Origin: Podospora bellae-mahoneyi
Taxonomy: Eukaryota; Ascomycota; Sordariomycetes; Sordariales; Podosporaceae
Direction: 5' to 3'
NCBI RefSeq assembly: GCF_035222275.1
Contig: NC_085885.1
Coordinates: forward strand, 1,426,001 to 1,490,000
DNA length: 64,000 nucleotides
The position numbers and the translations under genes are program-made. Positions 34,870 to 45,957 of this stretch are shown piece by piece; the stretch's first letter is position 1, and each line of letters starts with the position of its first letter. A model generated the notes under the pieces. It was not told the origin of the DNA. It was given only the letters and a program-made list of their open reading frames with translations, and did not search any database.

Positions 34870-35652
34870 TCAACTGCGCAAAATCCTCCCGCAAAGCACC
34901 ACGTCTTCGCCGTGAGGTTGCCAGGATACATCCCGCAGCTTCAGTTGTGATGTCTGTCCTTGTTGTCGTGAGGGTGAGACTACCACCCCGCCTTTGCCGA
35001 GCCAAGTTGGGGCGATGGTGATGATTACCGAGTCGACGAGGCGGTTCTCTGGGTCGATGAGGAGAGAATTGATCACCTCCCCTCCTCCCTCTACCATGAC
35101 ACTTCTCACTCCTTGCTCCCCCAAAACACTTAACACATCCCCCCATTTAAACCTCCCGTCCTCCCCCGTTTCCAAAAACAAAAACTTGCCCCCTACACGT
35201 TCCAGCAACTCTCCCCGTTCCTTGGTCTCCCCTCCCCTCTTAGTCACCACCCAAGGGCCCTTCCCCTTAAACTCAGCCGCTAGACGGATTACCTGGCTGT
35301 CCTCGGTGAAGTCCCAGCGACCTTTTGGGTCGAGGATGATAGGGCGGGGTTGTTGGTCGAGAGAGGTGATGCTTCCTAGCCGGGAGTTGAGGGCTGGGTT
35401 GTCGATGAGTGCGGTGGTGCACCCGACGAGGATGGCGTTGTGGCGGGTGCGGAGGTAGTGCGTCATTGATTTGGAGTAAGGGCCGGAAAGGGTTGTGCGG
35501 ACGCCTGGGGCGAGGGTGAGGGACGCATCGAGGGAGGTGGCGTAGGTGAGGGTTAGGTGTGGTTTTGAACTTGGAGAGGGGGAGGTAAGGGGGAGGTAGG
35601 GTTCTAGGGGTGGAATGGAGGTGGGGGGGAAGGAGAGGGTTTCGCGGGACAT
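34870..35652 (-). CDS. rib7: 2,5-diamino-6-ribosylamino-pyrimidinone 5'-phosphate reductase (riboflavin synthesis)
   Basis: Second step of fungal riboflavin synthesis: NADPH-dependent reduction of the ribosyl side chain of the pyrimidine made from GTP by Rib1. One frame of 260 residues from the first ATG (35652); upstream in-frame sequence has no ATG. Signatures of the RibD C-terminal reductase fold are LTYATSLDASLTL, THYLRTRHNAILVGCTTALIDNPAL (read in two parts), PRPIILDP, VMVEGGGEVINSLL and APTWLGKGG. Length matches Rib7 (about 245-270). Two overlapping GC-rich palindromes lie about 200 bp upstream of the ATG. It is convergent with the permease gene. Confidence 0.93.
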   Translation of the reverse strand: MSRETLSFPPTSIPPLEPYLPLTSPSPSSKPHLTLTYATSLDASLTLAPGVRTTLSGPYSKSMTHYLRTRHNAILVGCTTALIDNPALNSRLGSITSLDQQPRPIILDPKGRWDFTEDSQVIRLAAEFKGKGPWVVTKRGGETKERGELLERVGGKFLFLETGEDGRFKWGDVLSVLGEQGVRSVMVEGGGEVINSLLIDPENRLVDSVIITIAPTWLGKGGVVVSPSRQQGQTSQLKLRDVSWQPHGEDVVLCGRILRS

Positions 35653-36951
35653 TTTTATATTGGGGGTATGATGTGTAGGTGCAAGTGGTGTATAAGCGGG
35701 GCAAGTATATGTGAGTTCAATATGAGACCAAAAGGCCTCAAGTTGCTGGCTGTGGTGATTCACCCCTGCCAAGAAATAAGGGGTAAGACAATCGGTCAGA
35801 TAAAAAGCCGGTGGTGTAACCTTGACCGGGGATCAGAGCCAACGGAGGTGAGGCGGTCTCGATCCGCCGGTGCAAATACCGGCGATGACTGCAAAGGCGG
35901 GTTGCTGATGCGATGATGCCACACAAAGAGCAATCATGATCAGTTGTCAATCAAGAGGCCGCCGATGACAGCAGTCACTGGCAGCTGGCAGTGTAGCTTG
36001 TGCAGAAGCAAGGAGCAATCAATGTGGGGTTCATAACTTGCATTAAATGCCACGAGGTTGCAGCGATGGCTTGTGGATAACTCTTCATCAAACACTCCAC
36101 TCTATCCTTCTCGAAGGCAAGGCTTACTCGCTGACACGAACGCCATAGACGCTCTCATATGATAGACGCTGGTTTCACTCACGCTCAAAACTTGATGTAG
36201 CTACATGGATAAGAGATCGTTGACGACGCTTCGTGGCGCAGCCGCCGGAGATATCGCGCAACCACCAAGTTCTAGAATGCAGAGTGTCAATCTTCCAAAA
36301 TGTAGTGGCACATGATAGGGGACCTGAATGAGACACCCAAGGTTTGACCGGAGCAGAACATCAGGCTCTGAGAGCAACCCTTCCCAGGCTCCCGTGATTT
36401 GCCATTGAATCCCGTTCTTTGTCCGTGGTTGACACATTTCTCGAGCTCTCCCTTGGTTCCCCTCTTCTCTTCGTCTGGTCTTTTGCTCTCCACCACCTGG
36501 AATTGAATTACTGCAAAAAGAAACACGGATCGTCCGAGTATCTCTCAAGTATCATCTGTACGCGTTAGCTTGAGGCTTGAGGCTTGAGGCCAGCTGCGCA
36601 CCCGACCTGTGTCCTATAACTCAGCGCACTCTTGCCCCGCACCCCGGAAACGGACTTGCGCCTCGTCACCCGCGACCGTTCCATCCAAATTTCAGATTTC
36701 GACCCGAGCGAACAACAAAGTTTCCCACCCTGGTCATCGCCACGCAAGGACAAACCTTGATAAACCGAACCACCCCCATCTTCTTTACCTCGCTTAATTT
36801 GGCTATCGCAAACTCCTTCCCCGAACTCCCCTATTTTATTCACCACAACAAGCAAACCAAACTCCAGTCGCCTCTCCGATTTCGCATCGTCGTCGTCGCT
36901 GTCGCGGATCGCCTAATCATCGTCGTCCATCAATCAAATCCGTCAATCATC
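35653..36951. other. Divergent intergenic region RIB7 / CYSTM gene
   Basis: Promoters for RIB7 (minus) and the CYSTM gene (plus) lie here. The 350 bp before 36952 are C/T/A-rich with CGTCGTC runs and look like a leader. Overlapping short frames have no recognisable domain. Confidence 0.5.
35852..35883. promoter_or_regulatory. Two overlapping GC-rich palindromes upstream of RIB7
   Basis: GGCGG-N7-CCGCC at 35852-35868 overlaps by three bases with GCCGG-N8-CCGGC at 35866-35883 (the latter extends to six paired bases per arm). Both have the CGG...CCG form bound by Zn2Cys6 transcription factors. If transcribed in the RIB7 leader, they would instead form two mutually exclusive RNA hairpins. The position is about 200-230 bp before the RIB7 ATG. 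The role is inferred, not shown. Confidence 0.4.
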
Positions 36952-37338
36952 ATGTCGCAAAAGCACGATCAGCCTCCCGCCTACGGCGCTCCTCCCCCCG
37001 GCGCTCCCCAGCAGGCTTACTACCCACCCCAGGGCGGCCCTCCTCCTCAGGGTCCCTATGATCAGCAACAGCCTTACTACCAGCAGGGCCCTCAGATGGG
37101 CTATGGCCAACAGCCACCTCCCGGCGCGTATTACCAGCAGCAGGGCCCGTATCCTCCCCAGGGACAGTACTACCCACCGCAGCAACAAGAGAAGAAGGGA
37201 CCTGTGAGTGAACCCGACTGATATCCACGCGTCGCGCAGATGCACAATGCCGATATTGACTGACTTCGATGGTAGGGTTTCTTCGAGGCGTGCTTGGCCG
37301 GTATGGCGTGTTGCTGCTGCTTGGACATCCTGTTCTAA
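36952..37338 (+). CDS. Small CYSTM-domain protein (Pro/Gln/Tyr-rich)
   Basis: Exons 36952..37203 and 37276..37338 give 104 residues. The first 84 are Pro/Gln/Tyr/Gly-rich (PPAYGAPPPGAP, YYQQGPQMGYG, GPYPPQGQYY). The second exon encodes GFFEACLAGMACCCCLDILF-stop, the cysteine-rich membrane module (CYSTM) found at the C-terminus of small stress-tolerance proteins in fungi and plants. The intron (GTGAGT, branch ACTGAC, GTAG) separates the two parts exactly. The protein is expected to sit at the plasma membrane through the Cys-rich tail. Specific function is not known. Confidence 0.9.
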
Positions 37339-37905
37339 ACGAACACGACCAATAAATACAACAACAATAAAACAGCGACAGAAGACAAAAAAGCAGGAGA
37401 TGGAAATTCTGTCAGCACGATGGAGGAAGGTGATCGTTTATGTATGCCGCGCAGCGTGAGGGGGGGGGAAGGCTCCGATGCGATTTTCCCGATCCTTGCA
37501 CGCGGACCGCCACCTGCAAGACACCATGCAGACCGGCGAATTCGACAAACGGCGCAGCAGGGCCAGGCATACGGTACTTCTTCTGAGAGCTTGCGGGGGC
37601 GAAACAGGGAGGATAGCGGTTTTACATAACTCTAACAGGAAGCAATGAACACATGGGGCGTACCGGGGGTTTGCATTTCTCTAGGTTGTGATACGGGAGC
37701 ACAACGCACAACAACATAACATGATGCGCACTCAGGGGGTTTTCTAGGATGTTGCGATGTGGAATATGTTGGCTATTCTGGAACTGGGGATTATTTGTTT
37801 ACTTATCATTTGTGTAATGAGTCGCTAAGGTGGCTTTAGTTTTTTTAGTCAAGGCATGAAGTTGAATGTAATAGAGTGTCGATTTCTGAGATCAAAGTAC
37901 CAACA
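37339..37905. other. Intergenic between CYSTM gene and tRNA-Arg
   Basis: Probable CYSTM 3' UTR followed by spacer. A G run (GGGGGGGG near 37461) and T-rich stretches near 37840 are visible. No gene is seen. Confidence 0.5.
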
Positions 37906-38004
37906 GGCCGTGTAGCGCAATGGTAGCGCGTTACTTTCCGGTTTCAACTTCACTGTTAAATCTCCAGCTGGTAAAGGTTCTGGGTTCGAGTCCCAGCATG
38001 GTCG
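37906..38004 (+). tRNA. tRNA-Arg (anticodon CCG) with 27-nt intron
   Basis: A full cloverleaf can be drawn. Acceptor GGCCGTG pairs with CATGGTC (two G-U pairs); discriminator is G. The D-arm is GCGC-AATGGTA-GCGC. The anticodon stem TTACT pairs with GGTAA around loop TT-CCG-G. The T-arm is CTGGG-TTCGAGT-CCCAG. A 27-nt intron (37942..37968) sits one base 3' of the anticodon, the canonical position. The mature RNA is 72 nt. TTTCTTTT follows directly as a weak Pol III stop. The anticodon reads CGG codons. Confidence 0.9.
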
Positions 38005-41000
38005 GTTTCTTTTGCTTATGTTAGATTAACCACCCCCCTTTTAGCTCTGCCTGCTAATGGACACATACCTACAATGACCAATCAGACTCAGACAATGTGA
38101 TGAGAAACACTATCTTGAGGACTTATTGTCCTTTTAGTCTTGTATAAGATGCAGGATTTCACTATTCACTCTTTTCGATATCTTTGCTTTTGTAAGGTAA
38201 TATCATCAGTTCAATTGCATGCTTCAAATCAACTGTCTGGGTCTGAACTCAACAAGTTTTGCTTTCTCCTTATCATCATCATCTGCATCTTTATACCCAG
38301 TGTGCAACTCGAAATGCCCTACAAAATTGGCCTCCAAAATGAAACAGCTAGAAAAACAACAAAATGTTTCATTCGCTGAGAGCATGAATTCTTTTAACGT
38401 GACTGAAGTGTCTTGATAAGAATTCGGGCGCTTTTGATATTAAGAAACATGTCAATATTATTTACGGTAGGTACTGAGGCTTTTATGAGGTGTGGCAAGT
38501 TGGTGTGGATCAAAAGCAGCTTACCTTCCAGGTTGACTATGGTCTATATGAGATTGCTCTGGTTTTCACAAAAGTGTGTGCTATGCAAGATAGCTATGAG
38601 AAAGAGCGGGGACCAAATCACATCGTCGGGACCTGATCGAGTCTTGCTTGGATATTCTGTTTCTGAGAATTCCAACGCTATTTGTCTACAGACGTTGACG
38701 GCAGTTAGAATGGAGCCATGGGCAGTGGGGATATTGGGATTTTTGACAGCGTACCCTATCCTAGCTTGAAACAAACAACTATCTTCCTCCTCAATTTATG
38801 ACCCAACGTTGACCACCTTGCGAAAAGAACTCACAGTGAAGACTTGGCAACTTATGGATCCATGGAATGTATAACGAGCGATATCTCCGAAGACATCCAT
38901 ATACTGATTTGTGCACTCGTGGTAGCATCTACCATCAACCCATCTTCTTGGCACCCTCCCCCAATCATTCAAAAGCTGGGTCTTATAAAAAATCTGAAAA
39001 CTGTTTTTAAAAGCCTTTCAATTAGGGCAATAAGATAGATCGAACTGCTCTCTGTGTTAATTATGTTGTGGTGAGGGTAAGTAGGTACCTAGGTGAGGGC
39101 GAGTATTGTTATGGCTCTATTGATTTACGGTACATGGTACAGTTTGGCACGGATGTAACGGCTTACCTTCTGGAAGTAACACAATGAAGGAACCGTACTC
39201 GCACCAAACCAAATATATGTTGCCGTGAGGATGGTTGCCGAAGCCTCAGCAAGGTGGGATGATCATTCGATTTGACTAGGATAACGACGCGTACCACCGA
39301 CTCGGAAAAAGCATGTGCAACCCAGGTCTAAACGTGCATTCGTGTTGCTTAATATAGGGCAAACTAACGGGGTTGGAATGCTGGAATGTTTCACGTGTGG
39401 TGGGCAGGCACGTGGATTTTGCATGGCGTTGTGTGATCGTCATACGATGATTTCAACTTCATCTCTCAAACTAAAGGGGCAATATACCGCTGTTCTCTCC
39501 CCCTCAAGATGCTTCCACGTAGCATTGTAGCGAAGGATTCTGCAAATCTTGCTGTTAACATAGTGGGAACTCGTCTCGCTGTGAATTTTCCTCTTCCCCC
39601 GACGGATGGAACTAAACAGATACATACATTTCAACAGCTCAGCATCACGGCTACCCACTGAGAGCACCCTCTGCTATGGCCTTATATATCCGAGTGAATG
39701 ATTGAAGCCCCTCGCTGTCAATGTTTGTATGTATCTTGTCCTTTCCTTGTCGTTCATATTCCCTGTCCCCTGTCCAAGACGGATAGGTCTCCGCATTGCC
39801 GGGTGGAGTCCTTCGGTTACATTCTGTGATGGGACCAGGGCATCTGAAGCTTAAAACGACGTCACTCCTCAATAACCTCGTCGCTGCGCAAGCGTCTATA
39901 TTCAAGCTGGATATCATGCTTTGTGTGACCTTCTGTTGAGGCCGGTAGGTCGAATAACATGAAGGCAAACAGTGGTGCCGGAAGTTAAACCGACTAACCG
40001 CTAATCGAAGGCACATATGATCGAGACCGCATCTTACACTTCAAAATTTTGGTAGCTCAATGGATACCTGCTTGAGGCGGAATATACTGTTGCACCTGCG
40101 TTGTTTTTACCACACAGTCCTTAGCTAATGACATGCCCAGGTCCTTCCCAGACAATATGAGTTCTTCGTGTTGGCTGTGTGGGTGTTGACATCAAGCACT
40201 CAGTCCGCAGGACATATATCGGATTTATGCATTCGTCCGTTTCATATCATCGAGGAAATGTGGGATACTGTGTGTATAATTCTCAATAATTTGCATATTT
40301 CGCCCACGCCGACGTGTCAGCTCATATTCAATATTATTGCTATTGAGCGGTATGTCTCAGGTATTCTGTTTTCACATCTCAGGGGAAGGCTTTAAATAGC
40401 GGTGGTTCCAGTCCTATGCTCGACTTGGTAATCATTCGATTTTCTTGCCGTTGTCTATCAGCCCTTTCGCGGTCTTTTAACCCCCCCCTTCCCCCCCCCT
40501 TTTTTTTTACTGCTCTGTTTTTCCTACTCGGTGGCTGCAAGTGGGAACCGAGGTCTCGGTGTGAAACTGTTGTGTGGTAGTGCAAGTGCTGCATGGTAGT
40601 TGGTGAATGTTGGGTACGAACCGGCTGGTTGCTCGGCATTCCAAATTACCAGAATCAGAGGAGCAGCAATTCGGTTGAATCCCAGCCCTCTAAAACCTTT
40701 CGGGGCTTCCAACGGCACCATTGTCATGTCGGGCAAGTCATCGGATATCGTGGAAGAACGACTGGGCTTATTTTAGGTGCCGGGAAGAAGGGCCACCTAA
40801 GAGCGCAGAGCCTCCCACCCAATCGAGACAAGTCACTGCCTGACGATTGCGCGCAGAACCGAAGACCCGGCTCCTGAAGGCCTTGCCAAGCAATGAATCG
40901 CATCAAATATACACCCACCTCACCCCCTGATCCCACACCCAGAAGCAGCCGATCCAAGAACCTACCTATCACTGCTCAAAGCTACCCACACACACGCCGC

Positions 41001-43689
41001 CGGCAGGTATGCACCGATCAACGGGACTTCTCCCATACCGAAGCACCACCCCGTCGTCTTTTTGGCCGGTGTCGTCTATATCATGGGCTTCGTTGCAACC
41101 TCGGTAGTATGGAGATGCTCGGTCAACCAATCCATAGCTGGCTTGATGGAATTTCTGGGCAATGAAGACGTTCGTTGAAGAAGGGATTCGATAGACTGCC
41201 CAGGCCCGCGCATCTGGCAGATGGCACTATGCAGTGGCTCAGATGGACCCCGCTGTGGGCGCTCACTGGTCAAAAATTCGATATGTTTCTTGACCGGCCT
41301 GCCTTTCCCCTCCTCCGGAAGATGAATTTAATAAAATATATTTCTCCTACCCATTGCTGTTCGCCGTAGACTTTTGTGACATAATCTGCTACCGGCCCCC
41401 CATGGAGCCATCACAACATTCTTCACCGCTCAATCGACACCGGTCCGGCGGACTGTCGACGGACGAGGAGGATGGGACTCGGGTTAATGTTTCACCCATA
41501 ACACTTTCGCTGTTTTCCCCATCCCTCCACAGCAGCACCCTGTGCCAATTTTTTGGCGACGTCATCAGAATCTGGGGAAATCAAGGTCACATCTACCTGG
41601 AGCTACCCTCCGTAAATAGCTTTGAACATGCATCTCGAAGTACCTTTGCTAATAAAAGCTGAGTGAATTTTTAGTTTCAACATGCTTCAGCTGGGTTAAG
41701 TTCGCTGCCGGGCAGCAACAGGTCTAGTGCCCCTCTCTCGAAGAGCACCCATGTCCATTACCAGTGCAAGAGAGACCAGACCGGCTCTGGGTCACTTGGT
41801 CTGGGGAGCGGCCCCACCTCAGAGGCCGTTGTGTTGCCGAACGCTCCTATCTGCCGCCGGGTGTTGTGCTGTCACTCGTCTTGTCAGCAGTGGGACCGAA
41901 GTCATTCCATGTTTTCGACCGATGTGCAACTTCGATGAAGTCTTAATACCAACAAAGGTGGGTCCTTGGCTTAGCCCATCTGCTTCCGCAGCAGCACCGC
42001 TCTTCTCTTGTTTCCTTGACAATATTTAAGTAGTTGCGTGACAGGGGTCAATTTTCATCGACCATCTCTGCCATACTGTCCACAGTTCTGGCATTCCCTT
42101 CTCGTCCTTGCGTTGCAGATTTGGAGTTCGTCAGTGCCTTCAACATCCACCCTCTCGCGCACTCTGCAACTTGGTGTCGGTACGGAATTCGTTACCCTCG
42201 AACTTCGTAACCCCCTTCCCGCCGCCGAAGATTCAGCACTGCCATATTTGGCGGCATCCAGAATGGCGCAGCCGGTACATGTCGTCGTCATTACTCCAGC
42301 CCCCGCGACACCTAAAAACCCAGAAGGTGGCCATCGGATCGTATTGTGAGGCGTTGACCTTGGTATGTGAGCCCGGTTGTTGAAGCCTTTCTTAGTTTCA
42401 TGTCATCGCTAACACCACCGACAGCAGGATGCTCACATGGACCGCCAACGGTCTATCCTTGGCCACAATGAAGCATCACCTCAACGGGGTGAACCGCCCA
42501 GCTGTTATCATTTACAGGCATACGCGCCAAGGCGCCCACCGACCATCGTCCACCATTGCCTCTTTGTTGTCGTTCGCCTTCCTGTTGTCGATGATATCCT
42601 CAAGCCCGAGTATGCGAGGCGGCACCTACTTTTCGTTTTCCAACTCTATCACCATGTTCTGTGCGGTCCCGTTGGTCGAGTTCTAGGTCGCTAGGCTATT
42701 TCCGTTCCGGGTGTCTGGTTGTTGGACTTGTCGCCGTTATTCCTCATCGCCCATCCTCGTCGCCCATTCTCATCACCAATCCTCATCGCCAATCCTCATT
42801 GGCATACTTGATCATCACTCCTTGTGACAATTTTGTCACGAAACTTTATCTTGATTCATCCGTGGTGTTGATAATCGGAATAGCTTGCCGTGCTGTGGCA
42901 CGTAAATTAGCATTGTGCTCTCAGGTTTAAAGGATAGATTGGGTGAGCAATCGATGGGTGAATGGATGGGAACAGATGACGCGAGATAATATGCAAGAGG
43001 AAACATGACACTGGTGTGAACGTCAAGGGGGAGGCTTGGAAACAATATATGAGACTTTGATGACTTGGCGAAACGACAATAATCCTTTCCTGCATGCAAC
43101 CCCTCTCGCCTGTCGAGATGCGATTCGCTGAAGTGCTCAGCCTTGCCGCTCACCACCCTCCTCCTTCACAGCCTAATGAATCTACTCCAACTCTGCCAAA
43201 TACATGCCATATTGTGCCAAGGGAAAAGGGATTACTGCCAAATGTGTTCTCCTCCGGTATTTAGAACAAGTGGTTTAGAACAGGTGGTGAGAGCGTTGAA
43301 TTTATGCATGGAGTCAAAGTTTGCTGTGAACGATCCTGTTCATGACATTTCGGTCTCTTCCACAGCCTTGTCCCCTTAAATGTTCATCTGTGGCTATAAC
43401 ATAAGCCGTGCATGATGCACGTTCTATACATGATTGCGCCCGTCGAATATGGGATGAAGGGATTCTGCTATGCTGCGTCGGGCATAATGTGCAAAGCTAG
43501 GCACTCTTCAGGCCACATTTGGGCAGACGAGGCTCTGTATGAGAAACCAGAGGGATGGAGCATATGAGCCCAGAAGAATCCTAGTTTCGGTCTTGTTTCA
43601 TCTTTTGATCTCTCCACTTTCTTCTCTTCTTCTGACATCTAGCATGATCTTACTTTTGTTTTGCGGAATCCGAGTACATCGAAGTTGTA
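38005..43689. other. 5.7-kb gene-poor stretch
   Basis: No defendable gene. The DNA alternates between AT-rich (38.0-40.5 kb) and near-average composition (40.8-42.9 kb). In the latter, short frames such as one starting at 41403 (Ser/His/Arg-rich, with STDEEDG) and one at 42437 are protein-like for 50-80 residues but lead nowhere and overlap frames on other strands, so they may be remnants. A homopolymer C/T stretch lies near 40480-40510. No transposase, reverse transcriptase or terminal repeats are recognised. Confidence 0.5.
42741..42805. repeat. Five tandem 13-bp units
   Basis: The units TCCTCATCGCCCA, TCCTCGTCGCCCA, TTCTCATCACCAA, TCCTCATCGCCAA and a diverged TCCTCATTGGCAT follow each other without spacing changes. 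The array lies in the gene-poor stretch and no coding context is evident. Confidence 0.8.
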
Positions 43690-44988
43690 ATGGGGCCGAC
43701 AGAGCTTGATAACCTCAATCTCTCAGAGAGAGGAGAAGTACCCGCAGCTGGGACGCGTGAGTTCACCAGTATCTTGCCAAGTCCTTCCACCACACCTACT
43801 AATGCTTGATTTCAGGAGCTGGCAGTCTTGCCAGTACTTGCCCAACTCTGCAAGGCACAGGGGTTTCCTGCCCAGAAGGTGAAGAGAACAAGGGTGTGTA
43901 GACCTAGTGCCTCCTGTATTTCTTTCGATTGACTAGGCTAATTTCTTAACATGTCTGAAAATGAAGCATTGGGACATGCTAAGTGTGCTCTTTATAAAGA
44001 GTTATGTCAAGAGTGGTGCTTTTTCCCAGCCCTCCAGGCACAGTTCTCTCTGGCTCTGGATTACTGGGCCGCAAAGGTTCTCGGGACCTTTCGAGACCTC
44101 AAATCCCTGGAGCGAGAAAACCATGCCCAAGGCTGTCATGACTACAAGGAACATCGGCCTGACAACAAGTATGGAAAGAAAAAAGAGGAACTGGCCATCA
44201 GACTTACCCATGAGCTCAAGGAATTCCGTAAGGCTTTCAATCTCTCCTGAAACCCTTCCCTTACCGAAATTGAGTGTCAAACGCTAATCAAAGATCTCCA
44301 TCATAACCTCAGCAACATTGTTCAATTCATCCAATGTCATCATGCATCAACATACCCCGAATGGCAGCATGGTGCCTGAATACAGGCTGTGGTCTTCCAA
44401 TGTGGTAGGCTCAGATTCATCAGACCGCGAACTCTTTGCTGAGAACTACAGGGCCTTAGGCCCACGGCCAAGCATGATTGATGAGTTTGTGCATTCAGTT
44501 GTCAAGACTTCCGCGATGTTATGGATTCGGTTCAGGATAAATACTTGGTCTGCTGCTATGTTTGCATACTTGATCTCTTAACTGGGCACTGACATGATAT
44601 TTCTTCCTTCCAGTCCTACGCCGCCCGTCTCCGGTCCACGAAAGACTGCTCTCCAGGCCCGGTCTCCATTATTCTTAGCTATACTACTCTTCACGTTCTC
44701 TCCCACCTCCTCGTTGTTGTCATGGCCGGGGTGTTCTTCGTCTTGCCGCTCACCATGATGTACTTGGTAACAATGAAGAAGGCGGAGATTGTCCTCGTTA
44801 CGATCACCTTCAGCCTTTTGTTCTGTGTCGGGTCATTTTACTTTGGTGGTGACAGGGGCGGACTCAAAACTGACACCAAGTTCCTGTTGTTGTTTGCGCA
44901 CACAAGTGTGATGGCAACCTTGCTTTCCAACTTTGCGCCGCATCTGGAGCAGCATAGTCAGCAGTGTTCATGTCCCGAATCCAGCTGA
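43690..44988 (+). CDS. Putative membrane protein, DUF6594-like, uncertain integrity
   Basis: A multi-exon gene can be drawn: 43690..43756, 43816..43893, 43967..44227, 44313 to about 44550, and 44614..44988. The first three introns have GT-AG ends, branch-like motifs and keep phase. The start MGPTELDNLNLSERGEV leads into a charged helical region (ALDYWAAKVLGTFRDLK, then a KKKEELAIRL segment). The last exon carries three hydrophobic segments: HVLSHLLVVVMAGVFFVLPL, EIVLVTITFSLLFCVGSFYF and KFLLLFAHTSVMATLL. This architecture, with a soluble helical part and three C-terminal membrane helices, resembles fungal DUF6594 proteins. No phase-compatible strong donor was found for the last intron, so the gene may be decaying or my model may be wrong there. 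Function is unknown. Confidence 0.42.
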
Positions 44989-45495
44989 AGACGGACACCC
45001 CTTCACACAAAAGTCGAGGCCATGACCTCCACACCTTTTCTATCTTCTGGGCAGGATCCTTTCTTATATTTCTTTTTTAGATTTCCTTTGGCTATCGGTC
45101 TTTAAATCGTTTCCAGGACATAACATGTCACACCGTTTTTAAGTTTACAAACTTTCTATCTTCACTTCTCACGACACCACCTTATTATTTTCTTACATCT
45201 ACCTATCTAGTCGGGTTTATTTTCTGGGCTACGCGCTATTAAGTAATGCGTATTCGAGCTGTATAATAAACACACAGCAGTTATAACAGACGGGATTATA
45301 TGGAAGTTTTCTACTCCAATCAAAGCATGCAAAGAGTAAAGTCTTCAACCTGAACCCTTGATGGCCGCTCACCAAGGCTTATACAGAGTAATACCTTAGC
45401 CGTGGAATTTTTATTTTATCAGTTTTGAACTATTTATATCTTGCTATCGATCCAGGCCCAAAGCCTCTCAATTAAAGTTCTTGGAGTATTTAATT

Positions 45496-45558
45496 CCAGC
45501 CTTTGAACTCTTCAACCCCGGCCTTAAAGTTATTGGTCCCAACCTTCAAAGTTTGTAG
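45496..45558. repeat. Three tandem 21-bp units (array A)
   Basis: Units start at 45496, 45517 and 45538, each exactly 21 bp, of the form CC-N-GCCTT-N-AA-N-TT. Read on the minus strand, two units give NFKAGVE and EFKG-type heptads (TLKVGTN, NFKAGVE). A further diverged unit may precede them. The period equals seven codons. Confidence 0.6.
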
Positions 45559-45747
45559 TGTCGCAATTTTAAAGTACATAACTCTGATACACAGCACTGA
45601 AAGAGACCAAAGACTACAAGACCCCATCGATATACATTGATCCTCTTACAGAGGACATCCCCACCATCCTTTCACACCTATTAATCTTCTTTTAAGGCTT
45701 AAAAGATAAGAAACACTCCTCATGGCTATTTCGAAAGGCTTCTCAGC

Positions 45748-45957
45748 TATCTTTTAATACCCAGTAGCTATCTTTCGATACCTAGCAACTATCTTTTAAC
45801 ACCTAGTGACTATCTTTTAGACCATACAGACGATTTTTTGATGCCTATCAAGTATCTTTCAATACATATATACTATCGTTTGAGGCATATGAATTATCTT
45901 TTGACACCTATAAACTATCTCTGAAGCCGTAGTAACCATCTTTTGAGGCCTTGATTT
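45748..45957. repeat. Ten tandem 21-bp units (array B)
   Basis: Ten consecutive units of exactly 21 bp, most beginning TATCTTTT and containing CCTA in the second half (for example at 45748, 45769, 45790). No indels occur across 210 bp although base identity between units has decayed. On the minus strand the units read as a seven-residue repeat close to V-x-R-x-Q-K-I; some units carry a stop at the fifth position, where others have Gln or Arg. A preserved three-base period without indels suggests a former coding repeat, but it is not an open gene now. Confidence 0.75.

Noticed and set aside
35653-35830. Possible FMN or TPP riboswitch in the RIB7 leader
   Set aside because: Conserved aptamer motifs of either class (for example CTGAGA with its partner stem for TPP) are not present; only the two palindromes remain as a candidate.
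38005-43689. Retroelement or DNA transposon remnants in the gene-poor stretch
   Set aside because: I found no recognisable reverse transcriptase, integrase or transposase text and no convincing terminal repeats by eye; a repeat-library search would be needed to be sure.
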